Shown here in pieces: positions 1 through 11,700 of a stretch of 64,000 nucleotides of DNA (the stretch's first letter is position 1; each line of letters opens with the position of its first letter). The notes under the pieces were generated by a model that worked only from the letters and a program-made list of their open reading frames with translations, was not told where the DNA came from and made no database searches. This DNA is from Diphasiastrum complanatum (Eukaryota; Streptophyta; Lycopodiopsida; Lycopodiales; Lycopodiaceae): contig CM055093.1 of assembly GCA_029204225.1 (NCBI GenBank), positions 45,988,338 through 46,052,337 on the forward strand, read 5' to 3'. Both the position numbers and the translations under genes were made by a program.

Positions 1-1163
1 CATTACAGAGGATACAGGCGTTACCAGAGACAGACAAAAGATACATACAGATTGCACTATCCTCCTCACAGCGTCTTCACGGTCAGGGCTACAGATTATC
101 ATGGTTCTCTCAGGCATCCCACCTCCTACTTGAGTCATTTGGTATCTCCATCATAGAGCTTCCCTCAGGCACCCATCGGTATACTAGACGATTCCTCTAT
201 CGCGCATATCTAGACTGGACTTGGCATGGCCAGCTAGAGGTTAAACCAGCTTTTTACCGGACACATTTCTTGGAGCTGGATGCATTTGGGACCCCGGTCA
301 TGCCACGCTACTTGGAGTCGGGACTATCACATTGCCTCAATTTCACACTGAGACAGCTCAGGGTGTCTTCTCATCAGCTAGCTATTGAGACGGGGAGGTT
401 CCATGGTATTCCCAGAGGAGGGGATTTGCCAGTTATGTTCTCTAGGTGAGGTGGAGTCTGAGGAGCACTTTATCTTCAGATGCCCAGTATACTATGAGAT
501 CAGAGGGCGATATCACTGCCTATTTCGAGACATGCCACCACACTACGCTCCCTCATAGGCTATGAGGACCCACGATGTGTTGCTCTGTGGTACGCGAGAT
601 GGTCATACTATGGAGAGATTTATACGGGACACCCCAACATTTTCAGTCACAGCCACTGATCACTTCATTCTTCACTAGGCAGAGATCATGTGATTTACTG
701 CCCGAGGATGATGATTCTGACGACGACGACTCACATGCTCATAGAGATCAGAGACAGTGTACCCCCCACCATCACGGTACTACCAGGATCGCCAGGCATC
801 CTACACAGAGACGTACTATCACACATGCTCGTGCTCACAGACGACGCCGACAGGCTCCAGTGCTCCCTCATGCTGTGGCTCGCATTACATCCTTTTACAG
901 CAGCAGCACAATGGCATCAGCAGCATCATAGCATCATAGCCTTGATATCTTGACACAGACAGATGATTATTATGCACACACTCTCGCATACATGTCTATT
1001 TTAGTTTTAGTTTGTACTAGAAGTTTTCCTTATTACAGTTTTGGAGACGTTTTATATGCTCCCATGGTTACCACATACTTGACATGTACTTCATTAGTCT
1101 TATATTCCTTTGGCATGGAAAAGACATTAATAAAGCTTTCTTTCTTTCTTTCTCAAAGGCCAC
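1..1163 (+). mobile_element. LINE (non-LTR retrotransposon), 5'-truncated by window edge
   Basis: The left edge holds the 3' part of a LINE. A reading frame from base 3 to about 449 encodes the C-terminal part of ORF2, including the segment LRQLRVSSHQLAIETGRFHG. After a frameshift it continues as a cysteine/histidine segment. An untranslated tail follows and ends with AATAAA at 1139-1144 and a short TTTC repeat (1147-1163), a simple-repeat 3' end of the kind found on many LINEs. Immediately after it the sequence switches to the RNase H frame of a gypsy element on the other strand, so the LINE appears to have inserted there. The 5' boundary is outside the window. Confidence 0.75.
3..548 (+). 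pseudogene. LINE ORF2 C-terminus (post-RT region with zf-RVT-like motif), frameshifted
   Basis: This is the end of a LINE reverse-transcriptase polyprotein. Frame 3 is open to about 449. The homologous reading then moves to another frame near 410-430 and continues as ICQLCSLGEVESEEHFIFRC followed by PVYYEIRGRYHCLF. The C-x2-C...H-x4-C arrangement and the EEHF...CP context are typical of the zinc-binding region after the RT domain. A stop follows near 559, and more homologous-looking sequence (GYEDPRCVALWYARW) continues downstream. The frameshift and stops mean this copy is dead. The catalytic RT domain lies outside the window. Confidence 0.7.
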
Positions 1164-2705
1164 AGGCCTACCCTCTTGCATCAGAACGGCTCCCACAGCA
1201 ATGTCACTCGCATCCGTATCTATAACATAGGGCTTTTTAGGGTCTACAATCTTTAGAGTGACACACTCAGCCTTGCTTCAGCTTATCAAAGCTTGCTCAC
1301 TGCAATTCAGTGCACTCACCAAATCTATTTTTTTTAGTCAAATCAATCAAAGGTGTTGCAATATAGGAGTATCCTTTAACATATTTTCTATAGAATAATG
1401 CCAATCCAAGAAAAGAACGGAGTGTTGTCAAATCAGCTGGCACAGGCCACGCAACGGTCACAGCAACCTTCTTAAGATATGGCCTCACTTCATCAGCAGA
1501 CACTATATGACCAAGATACTCGATATCCTTTTTAAACAATTCACTTTTTTTTACTATTGGCAAACAAAGTGTTCTCCCACAAAGTAGACAACACAATTGT
1601 AAGGTGAGCCATATGCTTGACCTCACCTGCACTGTAAGTCAGAATGTCATCAACAAAATTTACGACAAACTTACCCATATACGGTCTGAGCACATCATTC
1701 ATCATCATCATGAATGCAGCTGGGGCATTAGTCAATCGAAATGGCATCACAAGATACTCATAGTGACCGAAACGAGTTCTGAAGGCAGTCTTGTGTACAT
1801 CCTCTTCACGAACTCTAACCTAATGGTATCCACTCTTTAGGTCTATTTTACTGAACACAGTGGCACCTGACAAGGCATCAAGCAAATCATTTATATGTGG
1901 CATAGGATATCGATGTTTAACCGTTATCTTGTTCAAACCCCGATAATCCACCCACATACGCCATGATCCATCCTTCTTTTTTACAAGAATGATCGGAGAG
2001 GCAAAAGGGGAATAACTAGGTCGTATCTGCCCCTTGGCCAGATAATTATCGACCATCAGTCTCACTTCCTCTTCCTCCTTAAGACTCATTCTGTAAGGAC
2101 GTCTATTAGCAGGACATGATCCGGGTATTAATTCAATCCTCTTAGGAGGTAAAACAGATGGAAGATCATCTATGAACACATCTGAAAACTCTCTCCTAAT
2201 CTCTTAATCCAAATTGGCAATAGTACTGGTTTGCGCACACTACATGCTACTCTGACTAGTATTAGTAGACATATCAAGTAGAAAGCAAACACACATGTAC
2301 TCACAATGGATCCTACGCAATTGCGTAGCTGAAACAAGCGGTCCAAGAGGCACATCCCGCTCACCACGAAGGGAATGCATCACACCATCAAACTAGAACT
2401 CATACAAATGAGTATCCCAGGCTATGTGTGGCTTCCGCATCGTGTGCCAACAAATGCCCAACACCACATCAAACCGCGCAAGTCGTGTTATCTCAAAATC
2501 CAACTCTTCTATGTAAATTTGTATAGTTGGTGGAATGCCCACAACCCTCTTATCCCAAATCTTTGTACCCTTTCCATCAGCCATTTCCGCTGTGTACTGG
2601 TACTAGGATGGTTTAGTATTCACACCTAACTTTCGTACCAAAGTTGAATTCAACACATTATGAGAGGACCCAGTGTCAAATAGAACCTGAACATCTCACC
2701 GCACA
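1164..2705 (-). pseudogene. Ty3/gypsy pol: protease, reverse transcriptase, RNase H start; broken
   Basis: Around 2630-2690 the minus strand encodes VLFDTGSSHNVLNSTLVRKL, an aspartic protease active-site motif (DTGS). From 2179 to 1541 it encodes reverse transcriptase: the SPFASPIILVKKKDGSWRMW block, the DYRGLNKITVKHRYPMP block, FSKIDLKSGYH, then in another frame FVDDIL (the catalytic YxDD-type box) and the connection segment LRSFLGLALFYRKYVKGYS. RNase H begins at about 1300 (DTDASDIAVGAVLMQEGRPV) and is cut at 1163 by the LINE. Several frameshifts make it a pseudogene. Confidence 0.88.
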
Positions 2706-2929
2706 GTTGTCCTCGCATAACAATAAGAGAAGTGTTAGGAAATTGATACCCTTGGTGAGTCGATTTTGACAAAAGCGCTGCTGGAGCCATGTCTACTCTC
2801 CTGACCACCGAACATTCATGAGGCGTGAAAAATCTGGATTGGCTTCCTGCTCAATCTCTTCCACTGTCATAGGGTCATCACCCTAGTTCATCTGGTCCAC
2901 CTGAAGATTATATGTGGTCTGCATCAAGT

Positions 2930-3796
2930 TCCGTGGACATTCCTTCCACCTATGCTGCCCCAAACATCCAAAAAAAAGGTTCTCCCTCTTTGCACGTTCT
3001 TTTCCTAAGGCGACAGTATGGAAGGACGCTGACCCTTTTGGGCATTGGGCTGCCCATACAACCGTTTGCCTTTGGGGACCCCTGCACCCTTCCCCTTTTG
3101 GTCACCCTGAGCTTGCCACTGACTGGTTTGCCCTTCAAAGTTTCTCTTTTTGTTCCATTTGCCCTTGCGTCCCCAAGATTGTTGACCACCTATACCAGCT
3201 ACCGCAACAGGATCCGGGCCTCTTTTTCCATCTTCATAATACAAAGCCATCTAGATGGATCCCTACAAATCATGAAATTGCTCCTTCTGCACGAAAGGGC
3301 AAATACTCTCTCGAAGTGCCTCCACAAAGTGAAATATTTACATGTACATAGGAACTTCTTGAGGAATGCGTAACAAAGCCTCTTGGTACTTGTCTGCATA
3401 ATCCTGCACGCTCAAGTTACCTTGCTTCAAAGAAGTCCATTGTTGCATGGCTCTATTGTTTTCATCCATAGGAACCCAATTTTGAGCAAACATTTGCCGG
3501 AATGCCTCCCATGTGGTTGGAACTAGGCCATCCTTTTCCACCTTCCTCCACCACCTTTGTGCTGACTATTGAAAACAATATTTGGCTTCAGCAATCATCT
3601 CGGTCTCATCGTCTATGCCACACATCTGAAATGCTTTCTCCCATTTTTGCAACCAATTCTCAACGGCATCTATAGTCCTCATAGATACTGCTCTAGTGAA
3701 CTTCAGAGGTTTTAGATCCTTGATAGTAGGGAGCTTCCTCTTCCGAAACCCCAACTCAGTTTCGTGGCCCGTTGACAATGTCCTTTCTGCTTCCAT
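2930..3796 (-). pseudogene. Ty3/gypsy gag (capsid-like region and zinc knuckle), broken
   Basis: The frame starting at 3796 reads MEAERTLSTGHETELGFRKR and continues to a segment with VENWLQKWEKAFQMCGIDDE, the retrotransposon gag pattern. After a stop near 3566 the gag reading resumes at 3541 with WEAFRQMFAQNWVPMDENNR and the LSVQDYADKYQEALLRIP segment. Near 2935-2965 a degenerate CCHC knuckle (CLGQHRWKECPRN) is visible; its first cysteine spacing is damaged. Gag would form the particle shell and bind RNA. Stops and shifts show this copy is not functional. Confidence 0.8.
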
Positions 3797-4149
3797 AGTT
3801 GTACCACTAACTCTCTCAAAAACACTTGCCCCTTTACCTTTGAGTTGCTCCGTTGATATTTTTAGAGATATAAACTACTCAGATATCTTATCTATGTGTC
3901 TTCGTATGTCATAATTCACCTACCTGCCCTTGGTTCTTATCTGGATTCTATACTAACTATAAGAGAGTCGAGAGTCGAGCCTGAGGTTTTAAAGGCTTAC
4001 CGAGGACTAACCTTACATGGTACCTACTACCTATTGAATAGGATACAGTTTGCCACAGTCTAGAAATCAGACTCCATACCCAACCATATTGGAAATCCAT
4101 GCTCACTGCCAAGTCTGGGAGTTTGCACCAGTATTCACAATCCATCTGC

Positions 4150-4439
4150 TAGATGCTAACTGTTGCATCCTTCACCATTAAGGTCCCGTTCCGTCAGGGA
4201 AATGTCTTGCCTGATTTGAATGATTACTTATGCACGGGGAGGTGATGCATGGACGAATGAGAGTATTGGACCGGAGGCAGAGACGGTTGCGAAATCGTTT
4301 GCTCCGTGAGTACTTGATTGCATGGCATGGACGACCTCTTAGTGATGCTACCTGGGAGACTGTGCACGGGTTGCATGCACAGTATCCAGACTTTGCCATC
4401 GAGGATCTGAGGAGGGAAGGGATGTCACATGTACTTTGA
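4150..4439 (+). pseudogene. Ty3/gypsy integrase C-terminus with chromodomain (chromovirus tail)
   Basis: The open frame 4230-4439 encodes RRQRRLRNRLLREYLIAWHG followed by RPLSDATWETVHGLHAQYPD and ends SHVL-stop. The EYL-x-W-x-G...DATWE pattern is the chromodomain found at the end of chromovirus integrases. Such domains help target integration to chromatin marks. The upstream 80 bases look related but contain stops. The stop codon lies inside the following LTR, as is common for this group. It is on the opposite strand to the gypsy element at 1.2-3.9 kb and is therefore a separate insertion. Confidence 0.8.
4409..4422 (+). other. Polypurine tract of the chromovirus
   Basis: GAGGAGGGAAGGGA lies directly before the TG start of the LTR at 4423. 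A purine run in this position primes plus-strand DNA synthesis in LTR retrotransposons. Confidence 0.75.
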
Positions 4440-5084
4440 ATCTCTTGCCCAATGTAAATTGTGAATTGTAATTATTAAATTATAAATGGCTAAGTCACCG
4501 GCCTGTGGAGACAATTGTAAATTGCAATGTAAATATTTGTTATAGTGATTAATTCCGAGATGGCCAAGGGGGTACTGGGTCTCATGAGAGTCTTCTGGAT
4601 TGACCTCCTAAAAAGTAGGAAGGGTTGACCGGTCAATGTGACACGTGTCATATGCTCACTGGGACACTTGGTCCAGTGTATGAGTGACACTTGTCCGGAC
4701 GGTCGATGGACGGGTCAACAGGACGTGTCACATGCTCATTGGGACATTTGGTTCAATGCACGAGTGACACGTGTCAGACTGTCTACTTACTAGCTTGCCT
4801 ATGTGTCAGGGTACTGCCAAGTGGCAAGTGTCGACTGTGCATGGAGTTTGCCATGTGTCGATGTTAGGATGTGTCAGGGTTAAGGGGTGCTTGAGGGGAT
4901 ATAGTGTGAGCCTTGCCAGGCATTCCCTATGGTATTCCTATGCAGCTATGGTTGGGAGGAGACTTGCAGCAGAGCTCTCATGTTTGCTTGTTGATCTATG
5001 TTCATTTGCTTGGGATTAATAAAGTGACAGATTTGCTGGGTAATTCTGTGTATTTACTTAGGGTTTGTGAGCTTGTGTGTAACA
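4423..5084 (+). repeat. LTR of Ty3/gypsy chromovirus (about 662 bp)
   Basis: The proposed LTR starts TGTCACATG just after a polypurine tract and ends GTGTAACA just before a primer-binding site, giving the usual TG...CA ends. The 5' half contains a tandem, enhancer-like duplication (near 4636-4697 and 4720-4783) with ACACGTGTC palindromes. A possible TATA element (GGATATAG) lies near 4897. A coding chromodomain lies on its left and a primer-binding site plus leader on its right. One LTR therefore appears to belong to two element bodies. Confidence 0.7.
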
Positions 5085-5087
5085 GTT

Positions 5088-5100
5088 TGGTATTAGAGCA
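5088..5100 (+). other. Primer-binding site (initiator-Met tRNA type)
   Basis: TGGTATTAGAGCA begins three bases after the LTR end. It differs at one position from TGGTATCAGAGC, the complement of the 3' end of plant initiator-Met tRNA, which primes minus-strand synthesis in many plant LTR retrotransposons. Confidence 0.7.
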
Positions 5101-5807
5101 ATTGCTTTCGAGGCTTCTGTGGGATTTGGCATCTTTAGTTAGGGTTTGGTGCATCCTTGGAGAGCCAGAGCCCTTTCGTAGGTGATCTATTGGCAGATTT
5201 GGAGCCCGTAAGATCGCAGATTGAAGCCCTATGGTGGATTGCTGATCTTCTGGCAGCCTTTGAGCATTTTCTACTACGTGGCTTGATTGTTCTCTTCGCT
5301 TTTGTGAAAATCCAGCTCACATAGGATTTGTGAATTTGTTTGTAACTTCTTCAAACTTATTATTTTTCAGATCTGTTAATTGCAATAAGCTTCTTGGGGT
5401 AGGTCGCTGGTAGGGTAGGGCTTTTCGCCTTCTGATTCGGTGATCATCCATTGTTTTTTGCCAATTCTCAGTTTGGAACCCTAGTTTTGCTGACTTTTGG
5501 AGAAGAAGAGTCTATGTGTAGTTAGAACTTGGCTGTGGGAGGTCTATTCTATCTAGTTCTTCTAGGATTTTAAGTAACCTATTTGTGTAGTGATTTGAGG
5601 TGCTGAGAGCTTGTATTTGCTTTGTTTCAAGAACTTTGGCTGCTCGATTTTGCATAGTTTTTTGTACACTGCTTTGGTTTTGCTACTTATTCTTCTGCTA
5701 TGGCATCCGCAAGCAACACCAGTCAAGATTCACAGAGATTAGATGCAGTATGTTCCAAGGTGGATGCTATCGAAGTTACTCTCAAGCTAATTTTCCTCCA
5801 GTTTTAG
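5101..5807 (+). pseudogene. Retrotransposon leader and truncated gag start
   Basis: Downstream of the primer-binding site is a T-rich leader of about 600 bases. An ATG at 5700 opens a frame MASASNTSQDSQRLDAVCSK that stops after 35 codons at 5805-5807. The position after an LTR and primer site, and the Ser/Gln-rich start, fit the beginning of gag. Beyond the stop no gag homology was recognised, so the body of this second element has been lost or has decayed. Confidence 0.45.
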
Positions 5808-8736
5808 AGTCCATCTAGATGAGAGACAAGCACATAAACTCGTACAGCATGTTCTTTCAACAGTTCGGCAGTTTTAGATCATGACCCACATTAGTGATGG
5901 TTTTGAGAAGATTCATTTTTCCAAATTCCATTACCTACATGCATGGTCTTACTCTTGATAAAAATAAAGGAAGAGAGTCCTAACTCCTCACAGATGAAGC
6001 TGCCCTATCTCTTCAATGGTTTACCTTTGAGAAAGAAACTTTTGTTAGCCTTAGTTTATCTTGCTTGGCAGATGCATCATTGCCTTGAGTTTCAGCCTTT
6101 CTGTCTAATAGTTTATACAAAAGTTTTGGAGTTGCCAAATAGATTAAGTGATATGTCTACTCAGCAACTTCTAGTACAGCTTCATTGATGACTTACAAGA
6201 ACCTCTCAAAAAATAGAATCATCGTTTTCCACTATTACATCTATAGCTAGTACTCTATTCCATTACTGGGACACCTTATACTCGAGCTTGATTTCCACAC
6301 ATGATGGCAGCCACGAATCCACAAATCCAGGTTTCCAGTCCAGCGGTTCGAACCACAATTCAGGGTTTGAACCGTGATTCTATCAAACATTGGCCAGAGT
6401 AGAACTAGTTCAAAACATTTCGAATCAGGCAATTTGTGAATCCATCAAACATTGGCCAGAGTAGAACTAGTTCAAAACATTTCAAATCAGGCAGTACAAC
6501 TAGTGACATAATATAATGTTGAGAATCCACAATAAACTCCATGCAAGAATGAATGCACACATAGGATTTTGGTCATTGTATGACAAACAAATACTTACAA
6601 CCATTATCAAGATCACTCATGTACATTAGTCTAATTAGCCTCACATGTATTTCATTGTTCCTTTATGAAATCCAAAATCCTCTTCACTATACTTTTTTTC
6701 CTTTGTGGAGTGGGGGCATGATTCAACATCTTGACCCTCTATCTGTGTCATTTCATTTGGTTGCATTATTCACTGAACACTAGACAAGTTTGTGCATGTC
6801 ATTGAACTCTTTGTTCTAAATATGTCAGAATCCTTTCTATCATTGCTAACAAATATGACTGGGATTTAGTTTCTGGTCTGGGAGTGGAATTTCAACTGAG
6901 CTTCATTGCAATCTCATTTATGGCCTCCACAACGAGCAGTACATCAATGTATATTGAAAGACAATGTCCACAAGATGTGCGATCACTATATGGATGCTAT
7001 GGCATTAGCTCTCGAAAAATGGCTCCATCCTATCGATGTAGACCTAAATCTCATCTCTTGACCAAGCTCTTTGTCAATTGTTTCTAACAAGAGCGAATGC
7101 TCTTTGTGTGAAGCTAACCTGATAGACATATTTGAGAAAAGTGTGATAAGCGAAGGAACCTGCAGGACACACATGAAACCCCGACTAGAGTAATTTGGAT
7201 TTTTGTTGAAAAGAATCTCAGAGACTATTCTGGAGGACACAATCTCCAACAGCTAGACATAGTGTTAACATAGACATGTCGTTAAAAATGAAAAGTATCT
7301 GTGTTTGCACCCCTTTTTCAAACAATAAATTTTAAAAAAAGAGCTCAAATTTTGCAGCCCATACAGATTCAGCAGATTTTGGGCTTTTTATTTGATTTGA
7401 GTAATAAGAAGACACGGTTTAAACAGGTATAGCATACACGACTGCATAAACATACTGATACAATGCATACCCATTCTTTGTTACATACATCAGAATGTGT
7501 AGCAGTTGTGCCTTTACGAAGGTTGTTTTAATATTGTGTATATGAATGTCTATGCATATGTTCACCAAAATGCATTTCTACGTGTGTGCACATTAGCATG
7601 GAATGCACATCAAAATACGTATACAATCATGGGTAAACATGTACACAGCCATAGTAAATGTGTATGGATGTACGCACGGGCACACACACACACACAATGT
7701 CCTATGCAGACAAGTGCCCTGCATTGTCTGTCTGTGAAATTCAGAAAAAAACTCCACGTCCCTCTACATGTGCAGACATGGTATCTATATTTATCACATA
7801 TGTCTAGAGTAACGTAACTATGCATCGAGTTCAACATAACATTGGAAAATACATGTACAGCTCACATTCATGATTTAAACAATAACAGCTATAACGCTCC
7901 TAGAGAAGCTTCATAAAGTTAAACATTTAAAATTCAATTACTCAGTCTGAAAGACAAACATTAAAGGAAAACCCAGGGCAAATGTTGGTCGACAACTTCA
8001 GACATAATCCTGCAATTTTCAATTTTAGTGCATATTATGGTTCCGAAAAAATTACAGTCAGTCAGTCTGAAAGAGATGAAATAATTAACAAACACAACAA
8101 TCTTCCAGGATAGATTTTTGGTAAACATTCAAGATTGCGAATCGATTAGCAAAGCTTTGCTTCAGTTTGACGCTGACCAAAATAAATGTACATAATCTTT
8201 CAAGAGATACAAGAATAGCAGCAAGTTTCTAATAATCTAATATGTCGCATGTTCGGGTTCCTGAAATACAGGAAGCTCTTGATGGACAGTTAAAATGACA
8301 GCCACTTGGACAAAGATGGGACAAATGTAGGCTGAAAAGTGAAATAGAGTGATTTTAAGAATGTGACCTCACCATCCAGTCCCCGAGTTTCAAAAAACTT
8401 CCAAATCAAACTACATATGAACAGGTATATAAAGTTTAGGTGTCTCCACCTTCTGTGAAAGACTCTTGCAGCGTCATTTAGTTTCACCAGAACACGTAAC
8501 AGAGTGTCCAACTTGGATAAAAATGTCCAAGAAAATGCTCTGAGATCATACCAGCATTCCAGCTGTTTACAAGAACAAAAAACAAGCAGAATTCAATGAA
8601 ATTTCCGGAAAGGTTCATGAAGAGAACTTACACAAAAGCACAAAAAGGGCACAAACTCCAGTATCTTCTCTTGCATACCATTCAGGTTGCCACCCTCCAT
8701 GGCAAGTAGACAATAATTACATTGTGCACGCCCTTC
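5808..8736. other. Intergenic region, no gene recognised
   Basis: AT-rich DNA between the gypsy remnants and the 3' end of the HUA2-like gene. It holds a tandem duplication of about 50 bp (6382-6431 and 6444-6493, period 62) and a short (CA)n run at about 7679-7696. The open frames here (for example 5943-6188 and 7506-7817) show no recognisable domain. The part next to 8736 must contain the 3' untranslated region of the HUA2-like gene, but I could not fix a polyadenylation site. Confidence 0.5.
6382..6493. repeat. Tandem duplication, two ~50-bp copies
   Basis: The segment starting ATCAAACATTGGCCAGAG and ending near AATCAGGCA occurs at 6382-6431 and again at 6444-6493 with one base difference, separated by a short spacer. 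The near identity points to a recent duplication. Confidence 0.9.
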
Positions 8737-11700
8737 TTACAAAGGCCTCCACAAGTTCGATGACGAGATAGTTGCTCTATATCCTGGCAGCTGCAGCTGT
8801 GCCGGTGTTATTGGTGCTGTCATGTATAATAAGAATGATTTAGGCCCAGTATCACACAGCATCTAATGACAGAGAGACAAGGTGAAATTAACTTGGCCAC
8901 ATATGCAAAAAGGCTTCTTAGAATGTCTAGCAACAAGTAAACAAATAAGTTCCATACTCATTTATGAAACTAAGTTGATGAAATCAGATCTAATTTTGAA
9001 CACTTTTCCATAGACTTTCATGTTTAGCAGGAAACAGAACACAATCACCCAAGCGGCAAGGCCAACCAGAAAGTTGCCTACATATGCCAAACAAACACTA
9101 GAACCAACCTCTTTTATGAAGCATAAGCTGCATAGGGTAAAATAGAAACACCCTCATGACTGCAGCAGTTTAAGTTCATACCAGATTTATCATCAGGCAA
9201 ACCTCCAGACAATCCTGCAACCTGAGGAAGTACAGGTTCCATGTTTGAACGACCAACATAAGGAGCCCAAGGAACTGGCCCTGATACAGCAGGGAGTGGC
9301 AGTCCAGGTTGGACAGACTGAAAAGTTTGACTCTGACGGGATCCAGCAAAACCATTCACTATCTCGGGAGGATATCTGTTGCTTCCAGTGGGCTGGTAAA
9401 CAACAGAATGGAAAACTGCTCCAGAATTCTCCCCTGCCAAAATAGCAACTCCAGAATTAAGAGCTGAAACCCATAGTTACCAATAGATTGTGAATGACTT
9501 TAAGGTTTGCGTTCTTTTAATCTCATGAATCAAGGTTAGAACTGAGACACAAGGTTCAAAAGTTTCAATCAAAGTAAAATCTCCCTAAAAATAACAGAGA
9601 TCATGTGCTTGCAACGCAACACCTTTACTTAGAACTACTACACTCCCTGGCATCCAAAAACAAAAATTTGCATTGTAGACTCCTTTAAAAAATTTCAGAG
9701 CATTTTGAATCATAACTCATGCACATAGGTGCTGTTGACGAGCCAAAGCATGCAAATATTCAAAACAAAGAAACTATCAAACGAGATAGGTAAACAAGCA
9801 TAAGTATCGATGACCCACCTTCCATCATCGATTTTGACGATACCACTCCTTGACTTGCGTCATTAGAGATACAAATTTGATCTTCAGCATTTTCCCTACC
9901 ATGCTCCTGATGTAAAGCTTCCCATTGCTGATCTTGGACCCTCTGCATTATAACTTGTTCCTTTTCCAGTCCCAAAGGCGGCAATACAGCTGACCATAGC
10001 TGCTGTGCACGGTATGAGACTTCTCCAGCATTTCCACATGTTTTACCTTGCAATTGTGGTGAGGGAAGAGGTGGAAATACATAGCGCTGCTGAAGAGAGC
10101 CTCCATTTTCCAGTTGCAAAGTTTGGACAAGAGGTGTTATTGAAGGTAATGGTGTTTGAGGATCAGAAATTAGATTATATGAAGAAGAAAACTGTGGTGT
10201 AAAGTTTAGTTTTGGTGGTATTTGAGGGACCACAAAATTTGGCGGAGAGGTGAATGTTCCTTCTACTGCTATGTTTGGTGTGCAAGTTTGAATTGAAGGC
10301 TGCATAAGACCTGGAATCAAATGTTGCTGTGGATAGTGGTCAAATGCTGTTTCAAACCTTGTAAGAACACTTCCTGCTGGTCTAACTTGCTCAAAATTGG
10401 AAAACATGCTGGGGGCTCCTAATGCAGGCAGCAAATTGAAGGTCTGTTGGGATGGGACTGATTTTATCATGAAAGGAATACTTGTGAACCTATTATCTGA
10501 AATTGGCAGCTGTGCACCCATAATTGAAGGAGGTGGGGAAGATGGTGGTGGAGGAGGGGGAGATGGTGGTGGAGACATTGGTAGGGGAGGTAAGGGAGGA
10601 GGTGAAGGTGGGGGGCGGACTGGGGATGGAGGAACAGCTGAGGGTAAGGGTGGCTGACTTAACTTTTCTGTGGATGAAACAGTGATCCCAACAGCCCTAC
10701 TCCAAGGACTGCTGTCTTCCAGCTGCTCTTCTTGTGAAGTGACATCCTCAGCAATGGGTGAAACATCCTCCATTTCAAGTTCTCCATCCACATCCTCCAG
10801 AACATGTCGATGCCTTCCAACCTCATTTTGGGTGCCCTTTGAGTCATTGGTCATAAAGCTCTTTCCACTTTGTTCCAGTTTTTCATCTTTATCATCCCCC
10901 AGCTCATGAAAATTCATGATGTCGTGGACATCTCTACCCTTATCAATCTTCTGAACGGACTCACTGACTTCATCATCATCATCAAAAATTCTAGGAACAA
11001 AAAACCCCGGCAGAGCATAGCCAGCATTGCTGCAGCGAAGAAAATAATAACCAGTTCAGAATATCTGTCAAACTATAAAACTTGCAGATTCTATAATAGG
11101 TTTCATCCATGATCTATCAATTACCTGCCATATTCGTCAACTATGCCTTCCATTTCTCGCAAAGGATCATCAATTGCTCGTTCGTTTCGAGATGGACGTG
11201 GTCCCATGCTTACAAGGCCCTTATCAACATCATGTGCCTCAATTCCATGCATGAATTCACGAATAACCTGTGCTGGCATGATGTTACGCTCAAGCCATAG
11301 ATTTAATACCTGTTTCACCAACGAGTGCAAAGGTTTAATTAAGCATGTAAGTGATATTGACTACGGCAATAAGGAACTTTAGGTGATATGCATCCTTTGA
11401 ATGCCTAATCTGAAGGCTAAACAACGGCATGTAAGATATTCAACTTTTACTATCTGCTTATTAAACATTTCATGTGTGATGATTTTTGAAAACTTCTGAA
11501 CACAAACATACTGAAAACTTGAAAGCTCCTTTTCTTGGCAGGCATACAGGTCTAAGAGAGATTGGCTTCACTCAGTCGTGAAGTTGTGATTCTAACAGAC
11601 AATTTGGTTCTGAACCTCAAAAATTATGAATACATGCATGAATTGCTGGAACCCATAGGAATTTCATATACCACTGTATCTTCTTATATAAAAACTATGA

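Larger units (their letters stand above)
1164..3915 (-). mobile_element. Ty3/gypsy LTR retrotransposon, internal region, degenerate and interrupted
   Basis: Reading the minus strand from 3.8 kb towards 1.16 kb gives gag, a zinc knuckle, aspartic protease, reverse transcriptase and the start of RNase H in the usual Ty3/gypsy order. Frames are broken by shifts and stops. The element is cut at 1163 by the LINE; its integrase and one LTR would lie to the left, outside the window. No convincing LTR or primer-binding site was found between the gag start (3796) and the unrelated plus-strand gypsy tail at about 4150, so the 5' end is uncertain. Confidence 0.85.

Noticed and set aside
2912-3373. Plus-strand frames of 145-153 codons
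   Set aside because: They are shadows of the gypsy gag and zinc-knuckle region on the minus strand.
9114-9440. Stop at 9114 as the end of the HUA2-like protein
   Set aside because: A GTATGA donor at 9181 joins in phase to 8816-8737, giving the WRPL C-terminus that fits the family better.
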